Positions 1 through 8,544 of a stretch of DNA of 64,000 nt are shown here, piece after piece; position 1 is the stretch's first letter, and the number at the start of each line of letters is the position of its first letter. The stretch is from Pelagibaculum spongiae. GTDB taxonomy: Bacteria > Pseudomonadota > Gammaproteobacteria > Enterobacterales > Pelagibaculaceae. Where the stretch lies: NCBI RefSeq assembly GCF_003097315.1, contig NZ_QDDL01000002.1, positions 434,001 through 498,000 on the forward strand, written 5' to 3'. The position numbers and the translations under genes were made by a program. A model generated the notes under the pieces. That model made no database searches, was not told the DNA's origin, and saw only the letters and a list, made by a program, of their open reading frames with translations.

Positions 1-1057
1 GCACTTTTTCGCCAGCAGATAAAGTGCGAACTGGGCGAATCTGCTCTGAATTATCATCAAGTAAAACACTGGCGACTCTTGGCTGTAAATCCATTAATCT
101 TTGGCTAGAAACCACCGCATTGCGCCGCGATATAGCTTCTAAATAACGCCCTACCAAAATAATAAATACAAAATTAACTACGGTATCGAAATAAACATCG
201 CCAGTCGTACTCTGAGTAAAAGTAACAAAACTGGAATAACTCCAGGTGGCCAAAATACCAATAGCGATCGGTAAATCCATGGTTAAGCTAGCGGTTTGAA
301 TACTGCTCCAGCCGCCACGTAAAAATGGCCAGCCTGAATAAATCATGCACGGCGTGGCTAGCGCAAAACCGACCCAATGGAACAGACTACGAAATTCACC
401 GTCGTCAGCACCGGCAAATAATGCAATTGATACCCACATTAAGTTCATCATGCAAAAGGCAGCAAAACCTAACCGGAGTAAAAGGGTTTTATTGGCTTTT
501 TTAATTTGACCTTCAGCTTGTTCCGGATCAAACGGTGTCGCGCTATAACCAATACTGGACAATCGTTTTATAATATTTGATAACTGAGTCTGTGAATTAT
601 CCCAGCGTAATTTAAGCCGACGGCCACTTAAATTAACCCGTGCCTCAACTACGCCGCCGTCTTTAGACAAGCTTTTTTCAATCAACCACACACACGCGGC
701 ACAATGAATGCCTTCGACCAACATATTAATTTCACGCTGATCATTCGCACCGTTATCTGTAGTTTTACTATCGACCAGGTAATCCTGCTGAATTTCTTCC
801 AGATCAAACAACTCGGTATCTTGAGGTGGCTCTGGCGGCGGTGAAAGCAATTCTCCGTCTTGGGTTCGCTGATAAAAACCCTTTAAACCTGACTGGTGAA
901 TAGCTTGGCAAACCGCACTACAACCATGACAACAAAAAGCACGTGGCTGGTCTTCAATCTTGACTATGATCGGTTGCTTTGGGTTAGGCGAACCACAGTG
1001 AAAGCAGTTTTTAGCTGTTTGAGTAGCGTAATCGAGTGAAACTTCAGGCTTTGGCAT
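1..1057 (-). CDS. ccoI: Copper-transporting P1B-type ATPase CcoI/FixI, N-terminal part
   Basis: About 352 N-terminal codons are present and the C-terminal half lies beyond the left edge. I translated the start from the ATG at 1055-1057; an in-frame stop lies 13 codons upstream. The protein opens with the CcoI/FixI-type cysteine-rich region (NCFHCGSP, then FCCHGCSAVC), followed by a heavy-metal-associated domain with the copper-binding motif GIHCAACVW and the first membrane helices. The CPC, DKTGT and ATP-binding motifs would lie outside the window. Family knowledge: CcoI moves copper across the inner membrane for assembly of the cbb3 oxidase CuB centre. It follows ccoG and ccoH on the same strand, the classic ccoGHIS order. 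Confidence 0.93.
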   Translation of the reverse strand, partial: MPKPEVSLDYATQTAKNCFHCGSPNPKQPIIVKIEDQPRAFCCHGCSAVCQAIHQSGLKGFYQRTQDGELLSPPPEPPQDTELFDLEEIQQDYLVDSKTTDNGANDQREINMLVEGIHCAACVWLIEKSLSKDGGVVEARVNLSGRRLKLRWDNSQTQLSNIIKRLSSIGYSATPFDPEQAEGQIKKANKTLLLRLGFAAFCMMNLMWVSIALFAGADDGEFRSLFHWVGFALATPCMIYSGWPFLRGGWSSIQTASLTMDLPIAIGILATWSYSSFVTFTQSTTGDVYFDTVVNFVFIILVGRYLEAISRRNAVVSSQRLMDLQPRVASVLLDDNSEQIRPVRTLSAGEKV

Positions 1058-1258
1058 CAGATAATCCGCAGGAAAATCAACAGAAAACAGCTTTGATTAT
1101 GTAGGTTTGATAAGCCACGCAATCAGACACTTTTGTAACCTATCGTTAAATGTCTGATTTCGTTGCATGACCCACATATAGGTGGGAAATGCCAAAAAAT
1201 GTCAGGAACATTTTCGGCCTCATCAAACCTAAATATAGAGGGCTCTCACCCTTAATTC

Positions 1259-1765
1259 TTATTGAACCACTTGAATCCGATAAGGTTGGTTCACCGTAGC
1301 ATCGCCTACTTGTACTTCAGCGATCATGTCCCACAAACCTGGCAGTGAGAAGGTGACATCAACCCGCCATAGGCCGTTATCGGTTTGAGTCATTGGCAAT
1401 TCAAAATCAGCGTTTTTATCTGATGGCCGATAAACAAATAGCACGCCCTTACCGCCTTCTACCATTTGCTGGCTGGCTTTATCCAACAAATTAACCGTGA
1501 TAGTGGCGGGCAGATTCTGTTTTAGCAGCGGTACATTCATTTTTAATAAATAAGGAGACTCTGCTTTAGGCTTTAACAACTCGTCAGAATAGCGCTTACC
1601 GGTTTCATAGAAATCATCGCGAACCAGTCCCGGCGAAGTATTAAATGCCAGGCTGATCATAAAAATATTCACACCTAAAACGGTCAGCAGCAGCCCCATC
1701 CAAAACCATAGCCAAGGACTTTTCCAGGCTGGTAGTCCGCTTTTACTCTTATTTACCGCAGTCAC
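1259..1765 (-). CDS. ccoH: CcoH/FixH family cbb3 oxidase assembly protein
   Basis: 168 aa. A cytoplasmic N-terminus is followed by one membrane helix (about residues 17-40) and a periplasmic beta-rich domain. The segment after the helix, ending in DDFYETGKRY, is typical of FixH. CcoH is a membrane-anchored factor that stays with the cbb3 oxidase during assembly. The gene sits between ccoG and ccoI on the same strand. The gap to ccoI (about 200 bp) contains an imperfect hairpin (1191-1218), and the gap to ccoG contains another. Length fits the family. Confidence 0.9.
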   Translation of the reverse strand: MTAVNKSKSGLPAWKSPWLWFWMGLLLTVLGVNIFMISLAFNTSPGLVRDDFYETGKRYSDELLKPKAESPYLLKMNVPLLKQNLPATITVNLLDKASQQMVEGGKGVLFVYRPSDKNADFELPMTQTDNGLWRVDVTFSLPGLWDMIAEVQVGDATVNQPYRIQVVQ

Positions 1766-1799
1766 AGCAGAGATTCCTTATTAATACGTCAGATACACA

Positions 1800-1826
1800 G
1801 CGGGGTCAGATTATACCTGACCCCGC
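1800..1826. other. Intercistronic hairpin between ccoG and ccoH
   Basis: A perfect 10-bp inverted repeat (GCGGGGTCAG / CTGACCCCGC) encloses a 7-nt AT-rich loop. There is no following T-run on either strand, so it is not a classical terminator. In mRNA it could stabilise or partly separate ccoG and ccoH transcripts. Confidence 0.6.
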
Positions 1827-1892
1827 GTGAGACAAAATATTTTTAACCGATCAGCTGTCACTTGCTCATAGTTTGCTTAATTGTTTTGAGCA

Positions 1893-3350
1893 TCAGCGAC
1901 GAGGCCCAGCAAAAATCGAATCGTGGCTTGCAGCTTGCTCTGGTTTACCTTTGGGGTACACCTCAAAAGTAATATCTTGCAGTTGTTCTTTAAAGGCGCT
2001 GCGAGGCGCACGAACAAACACTCGAACCGGCGTGACCACAGAAGGTTTCGCTTCAATTACCGCTGGGTCTAGCGTTATTTCTGCGCCTTCAAGCCCTTTC
2101 AGTTTCACTTCAATCGGCAAAATATCTGTGGTTTTATTGATGATCTTAATGACATATTTGTTTTGAATATCACCATTAGATTGCATCACAAACATCGGCG
2201 TACGATCGTGAACCACGTTCAATTCCAGGTTGCTTCGAGTTACCAAGCCATAAGCCAAATAAGTGACAAATAACAATATGGTGGTGGCGTACATTAATAC
2301 CCGTGGCCGAATCAATTTAGTTTTTTGATCACGGGCGATCTCGTTCTCTGACGCATAGCGAATCAAACCGCGTGGTTTATCGATCTTATCCATAATCTGA
2401 TCGCAAGCATCAATACACAAGGCACAAGTAATACAACCTTCTTGCTGACCTTTACGAATATCAACGCCGGTAGGGCAAACCGCAACACACTGGCCACAAT
2501 CGATACAGTCACCCTTGTCATTGCCGGCCGAATTCTTTTTCAGCTTGCCACGTGGCTCGCCACGCTTGTAATCGTAACTAGGAACAATACTGTTATCGTC
2601 CATCATTACGCCTTGAATTCGCGCATAAGGACAGAGCCAAAAACATACCTGCTCACGCATAAAGCCAGCCAGCACATAAGTACCTAGGGTAAAAGCACCA
2701 ACAATTCCGTAAGAAATAGGATGAGCAGTGAAATCAAGCATCCGACTTAGCAAGTCACGGGCATCGGTAAACCAAGCCGCAAAGCTATAACCGGTTAGCA
2801 CTGCAATCGCTAACCAAAGCACGTGCTTAATTACTTTTTTACGGATTTTAGTAGCATTCCACGGCGCTTTTTCTAGCTTGCGGCGCTGGATATGGCTGCC
2901 TTCTAGCTTTTCTTCAATCCAGGTATAAACATCGGTCCAAACTGTCTGGAAACAGAAAAAACCACAAAACACTCGCCCGGCCACTGCGGTGGACACCGCC
3001 AACAGCACAGCAAAAAAGCCCATGACAAAAGTAAACATCCAAATGTCTTGCGGCAAAAAGGTCATGCCGAAAATATGAAATTGTCGCGCAGGAATATCAA
3101 ACAACATTGCTTGACGATCATCCCACTGCAGCCATGGGCCTATGAACAGCACCAGCCACACCGAAGAGGTCAAATATTTGAAGTTGCGAAAACGGCCGCC
3201 CATGCGCTTAGCATGAAGGGTTGAACCGCCGGTATTCACTTCCCAGAAATCATTCTCTTCATAAAGACGGGCAAGCTCGTCTTTATCCATTACCTTTACA
3301 GGTTGCGCTTCAGTCGAATCTGACTGTTTTGCAGTGGGCTCAGCGGACAT
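1893..3350 (-). CDS. ccoG: Cytochrome c oxidase accessory protein CcoG (RdxA/FixG polyferredoxin)
   Basis: 485 aa, the usual length. Several membrane helices lie between residues 60 and 240, with the conserved CGFFCFQTVWTD and FWLCPYARIQG segments. Two ferredoxin-type clusters follow (CIDCGQCVAVCP and GCITCALCIDAC), then a last membrane helix and a C-terminal periplasmic Ig-like domain. CcoG family members bind 4Fe-4S clusters and are implicated in reducing Cu(II) for delivery to the cbb3 oxidase. It is first in the ccoG-ccoH-ccoI run. I saw no FNR box immediately upstream, so transcription may come from ccoNOQP outside the window or from a local promoter. Confidence 0.96.
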   Translation of the reverse strand: MSAEPTAKQSDSTEAQPVKVMDKDELARLYEENDFWEVNTGGSTLHAKRMGGRFRNFKYLTSSVWLVLFIGPWLQWDDRQAMLFDIPARQFHIFGMTFLPQDIWMFTFVMGFFAVLLAVSTAVAGRVFCGFFCFQTVWTDVYTWIEEKLEGSHIQRRKLEKAPWNATKIRKKVIKHVLWLAIAVLTGYSFAAWFTDARDLLSRMLDFTAHPISYGIVGAFTLGTYVLAGFMREQVCFWLCPYARIQGVMMDDNSIVPSYDYKRGEPRGKLKKNSAGNDKGDCIDCGQCVAVCPTGVDIRKGQQEGCITCALCIDACDQIMDKIDKPRGLIRYASENEIARDQKTKLIRPRVLMYATTILLFVTYLAYGLVTRSNLELNVVHDRTPMFVMQSNGDIQNKYVIKIINKTTDILPIEVKLKGLEGAEITLDPAVIEAKPSVVTPVRVFVRAPRSAFKEQLQDITFEVYPKGKPEQAASHDSIFAGPRR

Positions 3351-3509
3351 TTCTACTCCTTTTCTGCACAGAGATTTTTTTGGTCAAAACAATTTTAACC
3401 ACAGCATTCATAGCGAATGGGCAGATATTCTCTATGCAATTAAATAGTCCCAGCGAAACACTTTCAATCGAGCAACCTCAATAAAGAGTGCCGATGGGGC
3501 TTATCGGTT

Positions 3510-3629
3510 TTACTTTTCCTTACGATCACTATCTTGGTTCATTTTGGACAGGATGAACCAGCCAAATGCTCCAAAAACACCTAACGAAATACCAACAGCG
3601 ACAAAAGAACCCCAAAATACAGCGTCCAT
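3510..3629 (-). CDS. Small single-span membrane protein (39 aa)
   Basis: The longer open frame starts at 3713, but the internal ATG at 3627-3629 has a strong ribosome-binding site (GAGGAGAAGG), so the likely product is 39 aa: MDAVFWGSF, one membrane helix rich in Val, Gly and Phe, then a short polar tail with DSDRKEK. Size and layout resemble the small DUF3149-type proteins found near respiratory genes, but I cannot confirm the family. It lies upstream of ccoG on the same strand with about 160 bp between, so it could be a small accessory subunit or an unrelated membrane peptide. Confidence 0.6.
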   Translation of the reverse strand: MDAVFWGSFVAVGISLGVFGAFGWFILSKMNQDSDRKEK

Positions 3630-3923
3630 AACCTTCTCCTCATCTGAATCATTTAATGAAAACGCCTTTTCATTACAACTTTCAGGGCTATCTATAGCCT
3701 TGATAAAAATCAATCTTTTGCATTTCGTCAGTAAGACTTTTTACAAAAACTGGCGATAAGAAGAACGGCGTTAGTCTATCAGGCTTAATTGATTTCTAAA
3801 GGGCAAGATTTGTTCCAACTGTCATAATGACAGAAAGAAAAAACTAACAGTTTGATTTTATGAAGTTTTAACAGGAAAACTAAGCGTTGTAGCCATTGAA
3901 GATATTATTTTAGCATTGTATAA

Positions 3924-3963
3924 CGATATATCGACACCAAATAGCAAGACTAGCGATATATCG
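3924..3963. promoter_or_regulatory. Twin palindromes CGATATATCG
   Basis: The 10-bp palindrome CGATATATCG occurs at 3924-3933 and again at 3954-3963, exactly 30 bp (about three helical turns) apart. The second copy covers the last codons of the sigma54 activator gene. The spacing suits a protein-binding site; base pairing between the copies in RNA is also possible. No gene starts nearby on either strand, so the role is unknown. Confidence 0.35.
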
Positions 3964-5413
3964 CCACCTCTTGATCTATCGCAAGTCGTTTCATTCTTGA
4001 ACGAAGAGTACTAGGTGGTAAATCGAGAATAGCCGCAGCACCTTGCTTGCCAGCAATCACACCCTGAGTATGCGCCAATACTCGGCGAATATTTTCTCGC
4101 TCGGCATCTTCAGCGGTCATTAATGGCATTTTATTCGGCTGGCTTACGCCAGATAATTCAGGCGAAACCAGTTCAGGGATATCCAACACCTCACCACGGC
4201 TAATAATTGCCGCATGCTCTAGTACATTTTGCATCTCACGAATATTGCCCGGCCAATCATGGGCAATCAGCCGCTGAATACTCTTTTGGCTAACCCCGTT
4301 AATTCGACGACCTAATTTTTGCGCTAACTGTTGAACCAGCGCACTGGCTAACAATGGAATATCTTGTTTACGCTGACGTAACGGTGGAACTTGAATGGGA
4401 AATACTTTTAGCCGGTAAAACAGATCCATTCGAAAAAGCCCCAGACCGACCATTTTCTGCAGGTCCCGATTGGTCGCAGCAATTATTCGTACATCCAATT
4501 GCAACGTTCGGCTGCCACCGACTCGCTCCATTTCCCGCTCTTGTAAAATCCGCAGCAGTTTCACCTGGGCATCCATCGGTAACTCAGCCACTTCATCCAA
4601 AAATAAAGTGCCGCCATCAGCTAATTCGAAGCGGCCTTTGCGTTGCACGGTTGCACCGGTAAAAGCCCCCTTTTCATGGCCAAACAGTTCGCTTTCTACC
4701 AAAGTGGGTGCAATCGCGCCGCAATTCACTTTAATCAGCGGCCCAGTTGCCCTGCTACTTTGTTGATGAATTGCCTGAGCGACTAATTCCTTGCCCACTC
4801 CATTTTCACCGGTAATCAATACACTGGCATCGGTTGGAGAAACCTGATCAATTTGTTGCCTTAACAATTGCATTGCCGGTGCTTCACCTAGCATCGGTTG
4901 TTCTGGCTGTTGGCCAGCAACTTGAGCACGTAAGCGATTATTTTCTTGTTCTGCTTCGGCTTTTAATCGCTCGATCTGCTCCAAGCTGGTTTTTAATTGC
5001 TGCTCATGGGTCATTCGTTGCGACACATCGCGAAAAACCGCGACTGCCCCCACTAATTGATCATTTTCAAAAATGGGCGTGGCACTATATTCCACCGGAA
5101 AACAGCTACCGTCTTTTCGCCAAAATACTTCTTGAGAAATATGATACGACTGGCCGTCGTGCGCGGCTTTAAAAATTGGGCATTGATCTAGCGGATAGGG
5201 TGAACCATCAGCATGGCTATGGTGATGTAAATGATGTATTGACTTATCCAGCAGCTCAGCTTCACTCCAACCCATCATGGTTTGTGCCGCTGCATTGGCA
5301 AAGGTCAGCCGCCCTTGCGCGTCTAGGCCATACACACCATCACCTATGGCGTTTAAAATCAAACTTTGGCGATGCAGCAAACTGGCGAGCTGTTGGGAGC
5401 TAGAACTAGGCAT
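3950..5413 (-). CDS. PAS-domain sigma54-dependent transcriptional activator
   Basis: About 487 aa from the ATG at 5411-5413; a longer version could start at 5440. I prefer the inner start because a duplicated copy of this gene's 5' end (at 7622) also begins there. Domains: PAS at about residues 20-130, a coiled linker, a sigma54-interacting AAA+ domain (Walker A GENGVGKE, the sigma54-contact loop GAFTGA, Walker B-type TLFLDEV), and a C-terminal Fis-type helix-turn-helix (GKQGAAAILDLPPSTLRSR). The family opens sigma54 promoters in response to a signal sensed by PAS. The signal and targets are not evident. Its 5' end abuts an inserted hipBST module. Confidence 0.9.
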   Translation of the reverse strand: MPSSSSQQLASLLHRQSLILNAIGDGVYGLDAQGRLTFANAAAQTMMGWSEAELLDKSIHHLHHHSHADGSPYPLDQCPIFKAAHDGQSYHISQEVFWRKDGSCFPVEYSATPIFENDQLVGAVAVFRDVSQRMTHEQQLKTSLEQIERLKAEAEQENNRLRAQVAGQQPEQPMLGEAPAMQLLRQQIDQVSPTDASVLITGENGVGKELVAQAIHQQSSRATGPLIKVNCGAIAPTLVESELFGHEKGAFTGATVQRKGRFELADGGTLFLDEVAELPMDAQVKLLRILQEREMERVGGSRTLQLDVRIIAATNRDLQKMVGLGLFRMDLFYRLKVFPIQVPPLRQRKQDIPLLASALVQQLAQKLGRRINGVSQKSIQRLIAHDWPGNIREMQNVLEHAAIISRGEVLDIPELVSPELSGVSQPNKMPLMTAEDAERENIRRVLAHTQGVIAGKQGAAAILDLPPSTLRSRMKRLAIDQEVAIYR

Positions 5414-5504
5414 AACGAATAAGTCCAAAAAATCAAACATTGACTTACAAAAAGAAACCTATCAATCATCCAATAGGATAGAGCAGAGCAAAGCTATTTT
5501 TCAT

Positions 5505-6512
5505 TCATGAGGCGTGTTCAGTCAAGATCTGCAAAGCCCTAAATCGATTTTTAATCAATTCAGTTGAGTTATCCTTCATTGTATCCGGCATAAAGCTGTT
5601 TTTAATGAGCGATTCTATCATTGGGATTTTTTTTCCAATCAGCTTAATAAACGCTTCAACTATTTTTGACACCACGCCAAGCCTCTCTGCAAATACTATG
5701 AAGTCATACCCTGTGTAATAGCCATAATACTGGTAGTTAATTAATAAACTATCATCTTCACCATTTGCTAAAAGATCCAGAGCTAAATACCCCTGCCCTC
5801 CAGTATATTCTTCACAAAACAGACAATCATAATTAGGTGCGAGCTTATCATAATAGTGAGTTTTACTACTTTCAAATCTTATAACACTGAAATTTTTAAG
5901 ATGAAGATCATCATTCCCGATTAAATAAGCAAAAATAATTCTATTTACGTAGTCACTGGCAACCAGTAAGTTATTTCTAGTGACTTCAAGCAGCGTTCTT
6001 CCTGCCTCCTCATAAGAAAGAATGTATTTAGATTCACTCACAAGGTTCATACACTGCAATAAATCTTCTTGATGATGCTGAATTACGATATTTTTTTCAT
6101 TTAGCTCTCGATCAAAACGCTTACAGATATATGCGTACTCACCATCAGTAAATTTTGCAAGCGCGCAATCTGCTGTTCGAAAGCCTAGAACATTGCTTAT
6201 TTTCATCGCAGTATGCTCATTTTCCGCAGCATTAGGAAATGCTTCAGGGCTAGGCTTCAGTATATAACGCCCTCCAACATCTGTTGGCTTAAAAGCATCT
6301 TCTTTAATAATTAGCGATAACTTTTGCTGAACGCCTGAAATACTTATTCCTTCAACATATTTTCGGCCATTTTCAAAAAAATCCTTACGAGAAAACGGCA
6401 AATCAAGACTAGCTTTGCTCCCATCAACAAATGATTTTAACTGAGCAGAATTTGCTCCCGAGACACTTTTAGTTCTCAAAGGTTTCAGACTTACCCGGCA
6501 AAACTCACTCAT
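5505..6512 (-). CDS. hipT: HipT-type serine/threonine kinase toxin (HipA C-terminal family)
   Basis: 335 aa, shorter than single-chain HipA (about 440 aa) and the size known for HipT. Kinase features: an ATP loop with SISGVQQKLSL, YILKPSPE for nucleotide binding, the catalytic loop GNDDLHLKN (residues 199-207) and a metal-binding Asp in PNYDC (Asp229). Serines fall at positions 57 and 59, the two autophosphorylation sites reported for Escherichia coli HipT. The HipA N-subdomain is missing and is encoded separately just upstream (hipS). HipT from E. coli phosphorylates tryptophanyl-tRNA synthetase; the target here is unknown. The gene follows hipS with a 14-bp gap and is more AT-rich than its neighbours, suggesting transfer. 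Confidence 0.9.
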   Translation of the reverse strand: MSEFCRVSLKPLRTKSVSGANSAQLKSFVDGSKASLDLPFSRKDFFENGRKYVEGISISGVQQKLSLIIKEDAFKPTDVGGRYILKPSPEAFPNAAENEHTAMKISNVLGFRTADCALAKFTDGEYAYICKRFDRELNEKNIVIQHHQEDLLQCMNLVSESKYILSYEEAGRTLLEVTRNNLLVASDYVNRIIFAYLIGNDDLHLKNFSVIRFESSKTHYYDKLAPNYDCLFCEEYTGGQGYLALDLLANGEDDSLLINYQYYGYYTGYDFIVFAERLGVVSKIVEAFIKLIGKKIPMIESLIKNSFMPDTMKDNSTELIKNRFRALQILTEHAS

Positions 6513-6526
6513 TTTAACTCCAAAAT

Positions 6527-6865
6527 TTATTTCTGGTATGGTAAAACTGTTACAGCGCCCACCAGATCTCTACCATTTTTAATCAGTAATCCAAAGCGAT
6601 CATTTTCATCAATTTTTTGTGTAATCGACTGCAATTTACGCATCCATCCTTCACTAACTAAATTATCAAAAAAAGCTGGCAACTGAGCGTTCAAAAATGG
6701 TTCCTTTTGCAACGGATAACAAAAAGCAATTGGAGTCCCAGAAATTAAATACCTTGAGTCATACTGAAAGGAAAACCCTGTATCTAATTTTGTTAAGGTT
6801 CCTGCCAAAACGCCCCGATAATACACACTAGCTTCTTTGATAATATTCCCAATTAGCTTATCCAT
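6527..6865 (-). CDS. hipS: HipS-type antitoxin (stand-alone HipA N-terminal subdomain)
   Basis: 112 aa, matching only the N-terminal couple-HipA subdomain: VYYRGVLAGTL, FSFQYDSRYL, a proline-bearing turn, then LPAFFDNLVSEGW and DRFGLLIKNGRDLVGAV. In HipBST systems this small protein, not HipB, neutralises the kinase, with a conserved Trp inserted into the active site. A Trp occurs at residue 74 in SEGW, the expected place. The start overlaps the end of hipB by 13 bp, so the genes are translationally coupled. A simple frameshift of a normal hipA is unlikely because hipS ends at a clean stop and hipT has its own ATG. Confidence 0.85.
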   Translation of the reverse strand: MDKLIGNIIKEASVYYRGVLAGTLTKLDTGFSFQYDSRYLISGTPIAFCYPLQKEPFLNAQLPAFFDNLVSEGWMRKLQSITQKIDENDRFGLLIKNGRDLVGAVTVLPYQK

Positions 6866-7161
6866 ATTTCAAGACCTAACACTCCAGCTACTTTTAAAAT
6901 ATTTTCTAACAGAACCTTGGGGTTATTGGCTTCTATCTTACTGATAGTTGAATAAGAAACCTCTGACATATCTGCGAGTTCTTGCTGATTAGCATCATGC
7001 TGAAGTCGTTTCTTGCGTATAAGCTGGCCTGCTTTCTGTATAGAAACAGCTTCAGAGCGTGTTTGTATCAAAGACAGTTCTTCCTGGGCACTCTCTAGCC
7101 TCTCTTGCAGCTCTGCAAATAGCTCTGCTGTCGAGAGCTGCGTCAAATCTTGTTTTCCCAT
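6853..7161 (-). CDS. hipB: HipB-type helix-turn-helix regulator
   Basis: 102 aa from the ATG at 7159-7161, which is preceded by TAGG at short spacing; a start at 7182 (109 aa) is possible but has no ribosome-binding site. The N-terminal half is a predicted helix rich in Glu, Gln and Leu. The C-terminal half is a Cro/C1-type helix-turn-helix (QQELADMSEVSYSTISKIEANN) ending in LGLEIWIS. First gene of the hipB-hipS-hipT operon. In related systems HipB binds operator palindromes and represses the operon; AT-rich repeats directly upstream (7183-7395) are candidates. Promoter and gene are strongly AT-rich. Confidence 0.85.
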   Translation of the reverse strand: MGKQDLTQLSTAELFAELQERLESAQEELSLIQTRSEAVSIQKAGQLIRKKRLQHDANQQELADMSEVSYSTISKIEANNPKVLLENILKVAGVLGLEIWIS

Positions 7162-7182
7162 AAGACCTACAACGTATAACAT

Positions 7183-7395
7183 ATTTGATTACAATGAAGA
7201 ATATATGCTACAGAAAACATTTACAAGAAATTATCTTCTATAAAAACTATCTTGTCATACATATGATCAGTATATATGCTATAAGATATATCTCTCCAAC
7301 AAAACATGCCAAGACATATATATGATTTGCTATAAAACCAAAAAATATCTTATAACACATAAAAACACCTACCAGTGTGCGTCAGAAACTTGTAA
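7183..7395 (-). promoter_or_regulatory. hipBST promoter and operator region
   Basis: Very AT-rich DNA upstream of hipB. The string ATATATGCTA occurs near 7203 and again near 7274. An inverted pair TATAAGATAT (about 7280) and ATATCTTATA (about 7348) flanks the centre. Such repeated, spaced palindromic half-sites fit HipB operators, but no site is proven and the -10/-35 elements cannot be chosen among many AT-rich candidates. Confidence 0.45.
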
Positions 7396-7397
7396 TC

Positions 7398-7622
7398 GGG
7401 CATTGATCTAGCGGATAGGGTGATGTAAATGATGTATCGACTTATCCAGCAGCTCAGCTTCACTCCAACCCATCATGGTTTGTGCCGCTGCATTGGCAAA
7501 GGTCAGCCGCCCTTGCGCGTCTAGGCCATACACACCATCACCTATGGCGTTTAAAATCAGGCTTTGGGATGCAGCAAACTGGCGAGCTGTTGGGAGTTGG
7601 GGTTGAGACTGGAGTCAGACAT
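7398..7622 (-). pseudogene. Remnant of a second copy of the sigma54 activator 5' end
   Basis: Positions 7398-7596 are almost identical to 5178-5399 inside the activator gene (N-terminal and early PAS codons), in the same orientation. The copy lacks 22 nt between two GGTGA repeats and one further base, so it is frameshifted after about 18 codons. Its own ATG would be at 7620-7622. Upstream of the first dozen codons the two copies diverge completely. With the intact gene it forms a direct repeat bracketing hipBST, so it marks the far end of an insertion or recombination event. Confidence 0.85.
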
Positions 7623-7870
7623 AGCAAACAGATTTAAAAGAACACACAGGCATTGTCGGCAGCGCAGCAAATTAGTCAACCTATCCTGCACCACAGGCAA
7701 CAATTTAACCGAAGTCGCTTTCTATTCGTGAATTTGATTGAATAGCATTACTCAGCATACTGTTGTGATTCGCATTAAGAGCAACATTGCAGACAACACA
7801 AAACCCAAGATTTAAACGCGACAAATCAACCGCTATATTTTTAAATTGCTTCAATAACCACGGTGACCCA
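7623..7870. other. Intergenic stretch before acetyltransferase gene
   Basis: No gene recognised. It follows the truncated activator copy and may retain the old promoter region of that gene. It also holds the leader of the plus-strand acetyltransferase. No clear repeat or terminator was seen. Confidence 0.4.
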
Positions 7871-8413
7871 ATGAGCGATATTTTCCATAGACAACTGATT
7901 CAATCTGACGCAGCTGCAATGTATGAATTATTCAAATTTTCAATTGAAGCATCTTGGGCAAACTTGGGGATTACACCAGAAGAACTTGATCATATGGGCG
8001 CGCCATATTTTGAAGCACTAATTCAAAACCTAGAACAAATGCAGTTGGGAATATTTATTGGCACTTTTAATATGGAAAACCAATTAATCGCTTGCGCCGG
8101 ATTTACCAGAAACGAGCGCCTTTGCAGCCGCCATACCGCTAGAGTTATCGGCGTAGTCGTCTCTAGCCCAATGCGTGGAAAGGGTTATGGCTCATCACTT
8201 TTAAAGCAAATCATTCAAAGCTGTGCGCTTAGCAATATTGAACAATTGACGATTGATACAGCCGATACCGGAGCCGGAGCAATAAAACTCTACCAAAAAT
8301 TAAATTTTAATTTATATGGTCGCGAAGCTTCAGCAATCCGTTACGCGGAAGAAACTTATGACCGGCTGTTGCTATGTAGAGAAATAAACGCATCCGATGC
8401 ATCAATAGTTTAA
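7871..8413 (+). CDS. GNAT family N-acetyltransferase
   Basis: 180 aa from the ATG at 7871, preceded by GGTGA; the frame is open upstream to 7787 but that part looks non-coding. The acetyl-CoA-binding signature is visible as VVVSSPMRGKGYGSSLLKQII, followed by LTIDTADTGAGAIKLYQKLNF and the GR turn that end most GNAT folds. The substrate could be a protein N-terminus, an amino acid or a small amine; nothing in sequence or context decides. It stands alone between the hipBST region and a minus-strand zinc-ribbon gene. Confidence 0.85.
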   Translation: MSDIFHRQLIQSDAAAMYELFKFSIEASWANLGITPEELDHMGAPYFEALIQNLEQMQLGIFIGTFNMENQLIACAGFTRNERLCSRHTARVIGVVVSSPMRGKGYGSSLLKQIIQSCALSNIEQLTIDTADTGAGAIKLYQKLNFNLYGREASAIRYAEETYDRLLLCREINASDASIV

Positions 8414-8544
8414 TCTAAGAGTTAGGCCTATGGTGCCTACCAAATACAATAAAAAAATAAAATGAAAAATAAAATACCTTAAATATTAACAACCGCCGCA
8501 AATTAACAACTTGCGGCACTTAAAAAACCATCCAATAAAAACAA

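Noticed and set aside
1191-1218. Terminator between ccoH and ccoI
   Set aside because: The hairpin is imperfect with no T-run on the minus strand; the genes are probably co-transcribed.
3360-3500. FNR box upstream of ccoG
   Set aside because: No TTGAT-N4-ATCAA-like sequence found; the nearest strings match poorly.
5505-6865. Frameshifted ordinary hipA
   Set aside because: hipS ends at a clean stop, hipT starts separately, and sizes match known HipS and HipT; no shared frame repair is needed.
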